NCBI GenBank assembly: GCA_015485015.1
Contig: WFUK01000179.1
Span: 1 to 5,417, forward strand
DNA length: 5,417 nucleotides
Reading direction: 5' to 3'
From: Paracoccaceae bacterium
Lineage (GTDB): Bacteria; Pseudomonadota; Alphaproteobacteria; Rhodobacterales; Rhodobacteraceae
Part shown: positions 1-5,174 of the stretch, in pieces
How the letters are laid out: each line of letters opens with the position of its first letter
How positions within the stretch are numbered: the stretch's first letter is position 1
Notes under the pieces: model-generated
Seen by the model: the letters and a program-made list of their open reading frames with translations, nothing else
What the model was told of the DNA's origin: nothing
The model's database searches: none
Translations under genes and position numbers: made by a program

Positions 1-795
1 ATGAAAAAGCTGGATATCTGCATCATCGGGGCCAGCCATGTCGCGGCAATAGATTTGGCATGGCGGGAAATTGGCGATGCTTTCCCAGAGGTTAGCCTGA
101 GAAGCATTGCCGGTGGCGGGAATTTCTATCAGGATTTTGTCGCTGATGAGGTGGCGGGGTTATTGCGGGTGTCTACCCCGCATATGCGGCGGATAATTGG
201 CCTTGAGGGCAAAAACCGCACGCTGAATTTTGATGATTTTGATCTGGTGATTATCGTTGGCGGGCTCTCGTGGTGGACAGGGATTGACCGGCGTTTATAT
301 AGCCAGCAAGTGGTGGGGCAGGCTTTGGTCGAGCATCTGAAAGGGAGTTTGGCCTATCCTTTGGTGGAGGAAATCAGAAAGCTCTCGAAGGTGGATATCA
401 AGATGACCCATGCGCCGTTTTTGGGCTCCAGAACGCCGGTGATTTCTCGTAGTCGGGTTTCTTATCTGGCCGATATCGAGCGGGCGAACCAGTTGCTTTT
501 TGCCCCGATGGGGGTGGAGCTATTGCCGCAGCTGGAGGATTCGATGCTGGCGGGAATGGAGCAAAGCAAGGTTGATTATATGGTGGGCTACAGGCTGCGC
601 ACTCCGGTGCAGGAAGGCCTGCCGCCGCCCGAGGTTCTGGATGATTTGAACCATGTGAACAAGGCCTACGGGGCTTTGCTGCTGGTGGATATTCTTGCGG
701 ATTACGGCTTTGCCCTGCCAAGCGGATTTAGTGGAATGCCTTTGCCCGATGGGCATTTGTCACTCGAAGAGAAGCTGGAAAGCGGGCAGGCCTGA
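1..795 (+). CDS. Divergent SGNH-hydrolase-like protein, paralogue 1 (264 aa)
   Basis: I do not recognise a named family. Three features suggest an SGNH/GDSL-hydrolase fold. A hydrophobic first strand leads into G10-A-S12-H13, where Ser12 would be the block I nucleophile. A second hydrophobic strand (residues 82-86) runs into G87-G-L-S-W91-W92-T-G-I-D96-R-R, at the place of block III but without the usual Asn. Near the C-terminus D215-L-N-H218-V-N fits the block V Asp-x-x-His. It is clearly a paralogue of the product of 2121-2858: 14 of the first 32 residues are identical, and WWxGxDRR, H-x-P-F (His137) and VLDDLxHxN are shared. It differs in a C-terminal tail about 20 residues longer. No signal peptide or membrane segment is visible, so it is probably cytoplasmic. 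The ATG is base 1, so its ribosome-binding site is outside the window, but alignment with the paralogue supports this start. Hydrolase or acyltransferase activity is inferred; the substrate is unknown. Confidence 0.85.
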   Translation: MKKLDICIIGASHVAAIDLAWREIGDAFPEVSLRSIAGGGNFYQDFVADEVAGLLRVSTPHMRRIIGLEGKNRTLNFDDFDLVIIVGGLSWWTGIDRRLYSQQVVGQALVEHLKGSLAYPLVEEIRKLSKVDIKMTHAPFLGSRTPVISRSRVSYLADIERANQLLFAPMGVELLPQLEDSMLAGMEQSKVDYMVGYRLRTPVQEGLPPPEVLDDLNHVNKAYGALLLVDILADYGFALPSGFSGMPLPDGHLSLEEKLESGQA

Positions 796-835
796 TAAAG
801 CCGGTATTTGTCTCGTTTTGCGCCGGTATAAAAGT

Positions 836-863
836 TTGCCAAGCTGCCAGAATATGATATACC
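836..863 (+). promoter_or_regulatory. Candidate sigma-70-type promoter for the GSCFA gene
   Basis: TTGCCA (836-841) and TATACC (858-863) are separated by 16 bases, with TATG just before the -10 box. The arrangement closely resembles the candidate acpP promoter at 2965-2992: both begin TTGCCAA and share TATGnTATA at the same spacing. Transcription would start near 870, leaving a leader of about 155 bases. No intrinsic terminator was found after the preceding gene, so read-through from it may also contribute. This is pattern-based only. Confidence 0.5.
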
Positions 864-883
864 CGCACAGATTTTATCGGGGT

Positions 884-910
884 GAAAACAAGCATGCGAA
901 GTTTGTTTTC
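884..910 (+). other. Hairpin 1 in the GSCFA-gene leader
   Basis: A 10-bp stem (884-893 with 901-910, one G-U pair) encloses a 7-base loop. It lies about 15 bases after the expected transcript start. The 3' arm contains TTTT but no T-run follows the stem, so it is not a normal intrinsic terminator. It could stabilise the 5' end of the transcript or form part of a leader structure. The stem is directly visible; the function is unknown. Confidence 0.4.
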
Positions 911-930
911 CGTCGGAAAGCCTCGCGAGC

Positions 931-956
931 GCAGGGCCGGGTTTTTATCCCCCTGC
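931..956 (+). other. Hairpin 2 in the GSCFA-gene leader
   Basis: GCAGGG (931-936) pairs perfectly with CCCTGC (951-956). Inside, after a two-base CC bulge, GGG (939-941) can pair with TCC (948-950) around a T-rich loop. No T-run follows it, so termination is unlikely. The rest of the 796-1024 gap shows no convincing gene; one weak upstream reading frame (ATG 894 to TGA 960-962, 22 codons) passes through both hairpins. Confidence 0.35.
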
Positions 957-1014
957 ATCTGAATACAGGCATAGCGATGTATGGATAATGTCGGCTGTCT
1001 GTTGGACCGAATTT

Positions 1015-1018
1015 GGAG
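1015..1018 (+). promoter_or_regulatory. Ribosome-binding site of the GSCFA gene
   Basis: GGAG ends 6 bases before the ATG at 1025. This fixes the start there. The alternative in-frame TTG at 1013 would place this Shine-Dalgarno sequence inside the coding region. Confidence 0.75.
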
Positions 1019-1024
1019 ATATTG

Positions 1025-2128
1025 ATGAGCAACCCCTATTCAGAACTTCCTGCAACCGCCTTTTGGAAAACCGCTGTGGCGGATCGGGAAATGCTGGAAA
1101 TCAGCGATCTGTGGACCCCGAAATTCCCGATCCATAAAAACAATCAGGTTGCCACTTTCGGCTCGTGTTTTGCCCAGCATTTTGGCCGTCGTTTGCGCGA
1201 GCGGCATTTTAAGTGGATGGATGGAGAGCCGGCGCCCGAAGCCTTTGGGGATGAGGATAAGCGCAAGTTCGGATACCAGCTTTTTTCCGCAAGAACCGGA
1301 AATATTTACACGACTTCCTTGCTGAAACAATGGGTTTCCTGGGCGGTGGGCGAGCGTATGCCACCCGAAGAGGTCTGGGAAAAAGACGGGCGGTTTTATG
1401 ATCCGTTTCGGCCCACGATCGAGCCTGGTGGCTTTGCTACGGCGGGGGAGGTGGTGCGGTCGCGCGATGTTACCATTGATGCGCTGCGCAGCCTGATTGA
1501 AAACACCGACCTTTTTGTGTTTACGCTGGGGCTGACAGAATCCTGGTTTAATGCGCGGCAAAATTATGAATACCCGTTATGTCCGGGCACAGCCGCAGGG
1601 GATTTTGACCCGAAAATACACCGGTTTGAAGCGCAAAGCTTTGAAACGGTGAATAAAAATCTGCAAGACGCAATGGCGATGATCCACGCCGCCAATGATC
1701 AGGCGAGGTTTTTGCTTACGGTCTCGCCCGTGCCGCTGACCGCTACAAATACCGGCAAGCATGTGTTGGTGGCCACCAGCGCTTCCAAGGCGATTTTGCG
1801 GGCGGTGGCCGAAACGGCGGCCACCGATTACCAGTTTGTGGATTATTTCCCTTCTTATGAAATCATTAACAGCCCCCCCTTTAAGGGCGCGTTTTTCAAG
1901 CCAAACCTGCGCAGCGTCAGCGATGATGGTGTCGATTTCGTAATGGGAAGTTTTTTCAAGGCCATTGGCGCGGAAGACATGGCGGATGAGCCAATAAAAG
2001 ACGAGCCGCCAGTGAAGCTGAACAAGGCGCGCGCTGCCGTGCTGGCCCGAAAAGAAGAGCTGGATGCGCTTATCTGCGAAGAGGAGCTGTTGGCGGCATT
2101 CGGGCCGGATGGGCATGGGGATGAGTAA
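1025..2128 (+). CDS. GSCFA-family protein (367 aa)
   Basis: The defining motif G46-S-C-F-A50 sits at the end of a short hydrophobic strand and corresponds to block I of SGNH hydrolases, with Ser47 as the candidate nucleophile. Other blocks I associate with the family are TLGLTESWFN (167-176), TVSPVPLTAT (232-241) and DYFPSYEII (273-281). Where an SGNH enzyme would carry Asp-x-x-His, this protein has R296-S-V with D300, D301 and D304 nearby but no His, so the catalytic acid/base cannot be assigned. From about residue 320 the tail is charged and probably flexible. There is no signal peptide. The GSCFA family is functionally uncharacterised; involvement in carbohydrate O-acyl chemistry is a guess from the fold. 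The ATG at 1025 is chosen for its well-spaced GGAG. The last 8 bases overlap the next gene, so the two are co-translated. Confidence 0.9.
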   Translation: MSNPYSELPATAFWKTAVADREMLEISDLWTPKFPIHKNNQVATFGSCFAQHFGRRLRERHFKWMDGEPAPEAFGDEDKRKFGYQLFSARTGNIYTTSLLKQWVSWAVGERMPPEEVWEKDGRFYDPFRPTIEPGGFATAGEVVRSRDVTIDALRSLIENTDLFVFTLGLTESWFNARQNYEYPLCPGTAAGDFDPKIHRFEAQSFETVNKNLQDAMAMIHAANDQARFLLTVSPVPLTATNTGKHVLVATSASKAILRAVAETAATDYQFVDYFPSYEIINSPPFKGAFFKPNLRSVSDDGVDFVMGSFFKAIGAEDMADEPIKDEPPVKLNKARAAVLARKEELDALICEEELLAAFGPDGHGDE

Positions 2129-2858
2129 ATTCAATATTTGCCTGATCGGCACCAGCCATACCGCCTGTTTTCGCACAGGTTGGCGGAATGTCTTGGCTGA
2201 CTACCCCGATGTCTCGATTTCGTTTTACCCCTATCCGGGGGCGGATTATTTTCATGAGTTTCGCGCCGATCCGGAAGCCGGCATTCTGCGCATGGAAAAT
2301 GAGAATGTGCGAAAACATTATGAAAAAATATCCGGGCATGGCGGAGAGATCGACCTCGCCCGCTTTGATCTTTGCCTGATTGTGGGCGAAATCATCTGGT
2401 GGAACGGCTATGATCGCCGCCGCTTTTCCGAGCAGGTTGGCCATGCGGCGCTATTCGCCTTTATTCGCGAAACCCGCAGCTACAAGCTGTTTCATGAAAT
2501 CCGTAAAGCATCGGCGCTGGAGGTGTTTATTTCCCATATTCCGTTCACCTCAAGCCGGCGGCCAAGCCTGAGGCGCAATGTGGGCAGCTATCTGGCCGAG
2601 GTGGATTTGGTGAACGAGGGTTTGCTGAAATCACAAAATGCGCGGCTTTTGCAGCAACCTGAGCCAACAATTCACACTAGCGGTCTATGCACCAAGCTGG
2701 AATATGCGGTGGGCCGCAGGGTCAAAAACCCTGACGATACCACTTCTGGAAGGCCGAGCGTGCTGGATGATCTTTGGCATATGAACGAGCGATTTGGCGA
2801 GGTGCAACTCCGGGAAATTCTTGAAGCAAAGGACATTCCGCCGCGCGCGGAAAGCTGA
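2121..2858 (+). CDS. Divergent SGNH-hydrolase-like protein, paralogue 2 (245 aa)
   Basis: This is a paralogue of the product of 1-795 on the other side of the GSCFA gene. Shared points are G10-T-S12-H13 at the N-terminus, W93-W94-N-G-Y-D98-R-R in the middle, H139-I-P-F, and D217-L-W-H220-M-N near the C-terminus. Ser12, Asp217 and His220 would form an SGNH-type catalytic triad. The usual block III Asn is not at its expected place (G89-E-I-I), although Asn95 lies close by. No signal peptide or membrane helix is seen, so it is probably cytoplasmic. The ATG at 2121 gives an N-terminus that aligns residue for residue with the paralogue; in-frame ATGs at 2109 and 2115 are less likely. The start lies in ATGAGTAA, overlapping the end of the GSCFA gene, so translation is probably coupled. 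A GGATGGG at 2107-2113 may serve as ribosome-binding site. The substrate is unknown. Confidence 0.85.
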   Translation: MSKFNICLIGTSHTACFRTGWRNVLADYPDVSISFYPYPGADYFHEFRADPEAGILRMENENVRKHYEKISGHGGEIDLARFDLCLIVGEIIWWNGYDRRRFSEQVGHAALFAFIRETRSYKLFHEIRKASALEVFISHIPFTSSRRPSLRRNVGSYLAEVDLVNEGLLKSQNARLLQQPEPTIHTSGLCTKLEYAVGRRVKNPDDTTSGRPSVLDDLWHMNERFGEVQLREILEAKDIPPRAES

Positions 2859-2964
2859 AAAATATGGGGCGGGAGGGGATCAGGCCTGTCATTATCATCG
2901 CCTCGGATTTTCGCAAAGCGATCATTGATTAAATCTGGCGGAACTATTGAAATCCGAAAAATAC

Positions 2965-2992
2965 TTGCCAACTAGTCAAAGTATGCTATAGC
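2965..2992 (+). promoter_or_regulatory. Candidate promoter of acpP
   Basis: TTGCCA (2965-2970) and TATAGC (2987-2992) are 16 bases apart. The expected start near 2998 gives a leader of about 120 bases. It matches the candidate promoter at 836-863 in both boxes and in the TATG before the -10. The gap from 2859 to this promoter holds no gene and no clear terminator; a CAGGCCTG palindrome (2881-2888) and a weak TCGC-AAA-GCGA hairpin (2911-2921) are the only structures seen. Confidence 0.55.
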
Positions 2993-3015
2993 CCCCAGAA
3001 GATTTACCGGAGGCC

Positions 3016-3081
3016 ATGCCTTACGGCGGAATTTTGTTTTCTAATGGAAGATTTGGCAGTTGCGCTAATGACCCATTCTAA
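3016..3081 (+). CDS. Possible upstream ORF in the acpP leader (21 codons)
   Basis: An ATG is preceded by a perfect GGAGG (3009-3013), but the gap is only 2 bases, shorter than usual. The frame runs 21 codons to TAA at 3079-3081, stopping 3 bases before the leader hairpin and about 40 bases before the acpP start. The peptide is not recognised. Its position suggests a translated leader that could couple to acpP, but it may be chance. Confidence is low because of the poor spacing and short length. Confidence 0.2.
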   Translation: MPYGGILFSNGRFGSCANDPF

Positions 3082-3084
3082 CCC

Positions 3085-3100
3085 GAGCGATCTTTCGCTC
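3085..3100 (+). other. Hairpin just upstream of the acpP ribosome-binding site
   Basis: GAGCGA (3085-3090) and TCGCTC (3095-3100) form a perfect 6-bp stem with the loop TCTT. It ends 10 bases before the AGGA (3111-3114) of acpP. An A-run follows rather than a T-run, so it is not a terminator. It could keep the ribosome-binding site open or protect the transcript; that role is inferred. Confidence 0.4.
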
Positions 3101-3121
3101 ACCTTAAAAAAGGATGAAACC

Positions 3122-3355
3122 ATGAGCGACATTTCAGATCGCCTGAAAAAAATCGTTGTCGAGCACCTGAGCGTGGAAGAAGACAAAGTTGTTGAAGGCG
3201 CGTCCTTCATTGATGATCTTGGCGCGGATAGCCTTGATACGGTTGAGCTGGTAATGGCTTTTGAAGAAGAATTCGGCCTCGAAATTCCTGATGACGCCGC
3301 CGAAAACATCCAGTCTTTTGGCGACGCGGTAAACTACATCACCAAAAACTCCTGA
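3122..3355 (+). CDS. acpP: Acyl carrier protein (77 aa)
   Basis: This small acidic cytoplasmic protein carries growing acyl chains as thioesters on a 4'-phosphopantetheine arm through fatty-acid synthesis. The attachment site is Ser37 in the invariant D36-S-L motif (GADSLD), at the start of helix II. The helix I region (residues 3-16), the helix II segment [13 protein letters not shown] and the following [10 protein letters not shown] are typical of AcpP. The length of 77 residues is normal for the family. The ATG at 3122 is chosen because AGGA (3111-3114) precedes it by 7 bases and the N-terminus [10 protein letters not shown] matches known ACPs; an in-frame ATG at 3044 would add 26 atypical residues. 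The gene has its own candidate promoter and a strong terminator, consistent with the high, separately set expression expected of acpP. fabF lies downstream. Confidence 0.98.
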   Translation: MSDISDRLKKIVVEHLSVEEDKVVEGASFIDDLGADSLDTVELVMAFEEEFGLEIPDDAAENIQSFGDAVNYITKNS

Positions 3356-3375
3356 TATTTCGGGATTTTTGTGTT

Positions 3376-3411
3376 AAAACAGCATCCAGCGCGGCTGGGT
3401 GCTGTTTTTTT
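3376..3411 (+). terminator. Intrinsic terminator after acpP
   Basis: A stem of up to 15 bp (3376-3390 with 3394-3408, one G-U pair) encloses a GCG loop. The core AACAGCATCCAGC pairs with GCTGGGTGCTGTT, and the 3' arm runs into seven T (3405-3411). It begins about 20 bases after the acpP stop. It ends only 3 bases before the ribosome-binding site of the next gene, so downstream genes probably depend on read-through or on a promoter inside acpP. Confidence 0.93.
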
Positions 3412-3413
3412 AT

Positions 3414-3423
3414 GGGGGACAGG
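3414..3423 (+). promoter_or_regulatory. Ribosome-binding site deciding a TTG start
   Basis: GGGGGA (3414-3419) followed by AGG (3421-3423) precedes the TTG at 3426. It supports that start over the in-frame GTG at 3399, which lies inside the terminator stem and would put extra residues in front of the signal peptide. Confidence 0.65.
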
Positions 3424-3425
3424 TT

Positions 3426-3845
3426 TTGAAACTGAAATCAATCATCGGCGCTGCGGCGCTTTCCATGGCGATCGGCTCTGGCGCGCAGGCGCAATTTATG
3501 ACCGCAGCCGAGGTGCGGCCGATTCTGGATGCCACGCAAGGAAGCTGGGTGGCGGTTCGGGTGTTTGACGGGCAGGATTTGCTATATTTCACCCATCTTT
3601 TATCCTTTCGCTGCGGGCTGGACGCGGTGTTTTACGGGCTGAATGGCGAACCCGCGCGCGAGCGTTTGCCGATGGAGCCATGCTATGAAGGCACCGCTTC
3701 GCCTAGCGCGATGGATCCGGTGAATTATCCGCCCTATACCGCTTTTCCGGTTGGCTCGGTGCATTCGGTTACGATTTTGATGAAATACGATGATGGCGGC
3801 AAAACCGAAGCCACCTTTCAGCGCGCACAGATCCAGATTCAATAG
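3426..3845 (+). CDS. Small exported protein of unknown function (139 aa)
   Basis: The product has a classic Sec signal peptide: a basic start (MKLK), a hydrophobic core (about residues 6-17) and a likely cleavage site after A20-Q-A22. The mature protein of about 117 residues would be periplasmic. It contains two cysteines, C63 and C86, which could form a disulfide. Recognisable segments are TAAEVRPILDAT near its start, then FRCGLDAVFYGLNG and MEPCYEGTA. I believe similar proteins occur between acpP and fabF in other Rhodobacteraceae, but no function is known to me and none is suggested by motifs. The start is TTG, fitted by the Shine-Dalgarno sequence and the signal peptide. The gene follows the acpP terminator directly, so low-level expression by read-through is likely. 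It ends 72 bases before fabF. Confidence 0.88.
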   Translation: MKLKSIIGAAALSMAIGSGAQAQFMTAAEVRPILDATQGSWVAVRVFDGQDLLYFTHLLSFRCGLDAVFYGLNGEPARERLPMEPCYEGTASPSAMDPVNYPPYTAFPVGSVHSVTILMKYDDGGKTEATFQRAQIQIQ

Positions 3846-3856
3846 CGCGGAATCCC

Positions 3857-3886
3857 TTGCCCTTGGGCGCAGGCATGGGGTAAACC
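3857..3886 (+). promoter_or_regulatory. Weak candidate promoter before fabF
   Basis: TTGCCC (3857-3862) and TAAACC (3881-3886) are 18 bases apart in the gap before fabF. The -35 resembles those of the two stronger candidates, but the -10 is poor. It may offer fabF some expression independent of acpP read-through. Confidence 0.2.
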
Positions 3887-3917
3887 TGTGAGAATGAAAT
3901 TTAGCGGGGGCGAAAAT

Positions 3918-5174
3918 ATGCGTCGAGTTGTGGTTACCGGATTAGGGATGGTTTCGCCGTTGGCGGACGGGGTAGAGGCCACATGGAGCCGCCTGCTGGA
4001 CGGGCAATCCGGCGCCGGGCCGATCACCCGATTTGATACCGAGCTGCACAAAACCAGCTATGCCTGCGAAGTGCCTTTTGGTGATGGCTCGGATGGCACA
4101 TTTAACCCCGACACCTATATGGAACCCAAAGATCAGCGCAAGGTCGATACCTTCATCCTGTTTGCCATGGCGGCCGCGCAGCAAGCGGTAGAGGATTCTG
4201 GCTGGCTCCCCGAAGACGACGAATCACGCGAGCGCACCGGCGTTATGATCGGCTCGGGTATTGGCGGCCTGGCGCTGATTGAAAAAACCACCCTGATGGT
4301 GGCGGAAAAAGGCCCGCGTCGAGTATCGCCTTTCTTCATTCCGGGTTCATTGATCAATCTTTGCTCGGGGCAGGTTTCGATCCGCTATGGCTTTAAGGGG
4401 CCAAATCATGCGGTAGTAACGGCCTGTTCCACCGGTGCCCATGCTATTGGCGATGCGGCGCGGCTGATTATGATGGATGATGCCGATGTAATGATCGCGG
4501 GCGGGGCCGAGGCGGCGATTTGCGGCATTGGTATTGCCGGCTTTAACGCCGCCAAGGCGCTTTCAACCAAGCGCGCCGATGAGCCTACCAAAGCCAGCCG
4601 ACCCTATGATCAGGATCGCGACGGATTTGTGATGGGCGAGGGCGCGGGCGTTGTGGTGCTGGAAGAGCTGGAGCATGCCAAGGCGCGCGGTGCCACGATT
4701 TATGCCGAGGTGGTTGGCTATGGGCTTTCGGGTGATGCTTTCCATATCACCGCCCCTGCGGCCGATGGCGATGGCGGTTTCCGCTCGATGAAAGCCGCGT
4801 TAAAGCGGGCCGGACTGAAGCCGTCAGACATCGATTATGTTAACGCGCACGGCACTTCGACCATGGCTGATGTGATCGAGCTGGCGGCGGTAGAGCGGCT
4901 GCTTGGGCCGGATAGCAAGGCGACGATGTCGTCCACCAAATCTTCGATCGGGCATTTGCTTGGCGCGGCGGGCGCGGTAGAGGCGATTTTTTCCATTCTG
5001 GCGATTCGCGATCAAATCGCACCACCGACGATCAATCTGGATGATCCGGTGGAAAGCGGGCTGGATCTGGCGCCCAATAAGGCGGTGAAGCGCAAAATCG
5101 ACGTGGCGCTGAGCAATTCATTCGGCTTTGGCGGCACCAATGCTTCGGTTCTTTTCAAGCGATTGGATAGCTAA
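3918..5174 (+). CDS. fabF: Beta-ketoacyl-ACP synthase II (418 aa)
   Basis: FabF condenses malonyl-ACP with acyl-ACP, releasing CO2, in the elongation cycle of type II fatty-acid synthesis. In many bacteria it is also needed to make C18:1 from C16:1. The thiolase-fold active site is complete: Cys170 in T-A-C-S-T-G-A, His311 in N-A-H-G-T-S-T, Lys341 in S-S-T-K-S, and His346 in S-I-G-H-L-L-G-A-A-G. The C-terminal NSFGFGGTN (400-408) includes the Phe residues that gate the acyl pocket in FabF. The length is normal. The ATG at 3918 gives the usual MRRVVVTGLGMVSPL start, with GGGGG (3906-3910) 7 bases upstream; the in-frame GTG at 3888 would add 10 residues not typical of the family. Its partner acpP lies upstream and mltG begins at the next base after its stop, so fabF and mltG are surely co-transcribed. 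Confidence 0.97.
   Translation: MRRVVVTGLGMVSPLADGVEATWSRLLDGQSGAGPITRFDTELHKTSYACEVPFGDGSDGTFNPDTYMEPKDQRKVDTFILFAMAAAQQAVEDSGWLPEDDESRERTGVMIGSGIGGLALIEKTTLMVAEKGPRRVSPFFIPGSLINLCSGQVSIRYGFKGPNHAVVTACSTGAHAIGDAARLIMMDDADVMIAGGAEAAICGIGIAGFNAAKALSTKRADEPTKASRPYDQDRDGFVMGEGAGVVVLEELEHAKARGATIYAEVVGYGLSGDAFHITAPAADGDGGFRSMKAALKRAGLKPSDIDYVNAHGTSTMADVIELAAVERLLGPDSKATMSSTKSSIGHLLGAAGAVEAIFSILAIRDQIAPPTINLDDPVESGLDLAPNKAVKRKIDVALSNSFGFGGTNASVLFKRLDS

Noticed and set aside
800..829. Direct repeat GCCGGTAT (800-807 and 822-829), considered as a terminator or operator
   Set aside because: It is only 8 bases, direct rather than inverted, and forms no useful stem. It could still be a small operator, but nothing supports this.
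695..988. Open frame on the + strand running from the first gene into the gap, and a - strand frame at 728-958
   Set aside because: The first overlaps about 100 bases of a well-supported gene in another frame and the second about 70. Neither shows a domain, and both cross the promoter and hairpins.
2064..2120. In-frame start 19 codons before the chosen start of the second paralogue
   Set aside because: Alignment with the first paralogue begins exactly at the ATG at 2121, and the extension would overlap the GSCFA gene by a further 57 bases.
1577..2176. Long open frame on the - strand (199 codons), and another at 1040-1561
   Set aside because: Both lie opposite the GSCFA gene, whose family motifs are certain. 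Their translations show no recognisable domain and arise from the codon pattern of the real gene.
3044..3121. Upstream in-frame ATG giving acpP a 26-residue extension
   Set aside because: ACPs start at MSD-type sequence. A good Shine-Dalgarno sequence sits before 3122, and the extension crosses the leader hairpin.
3888..3917. In-frame GTG start 10 codons before the chosen fabF ATG
   Set aside because: The ATG at 3918 matches the usual FabF N-terminus and has its own ribosome-binding site.
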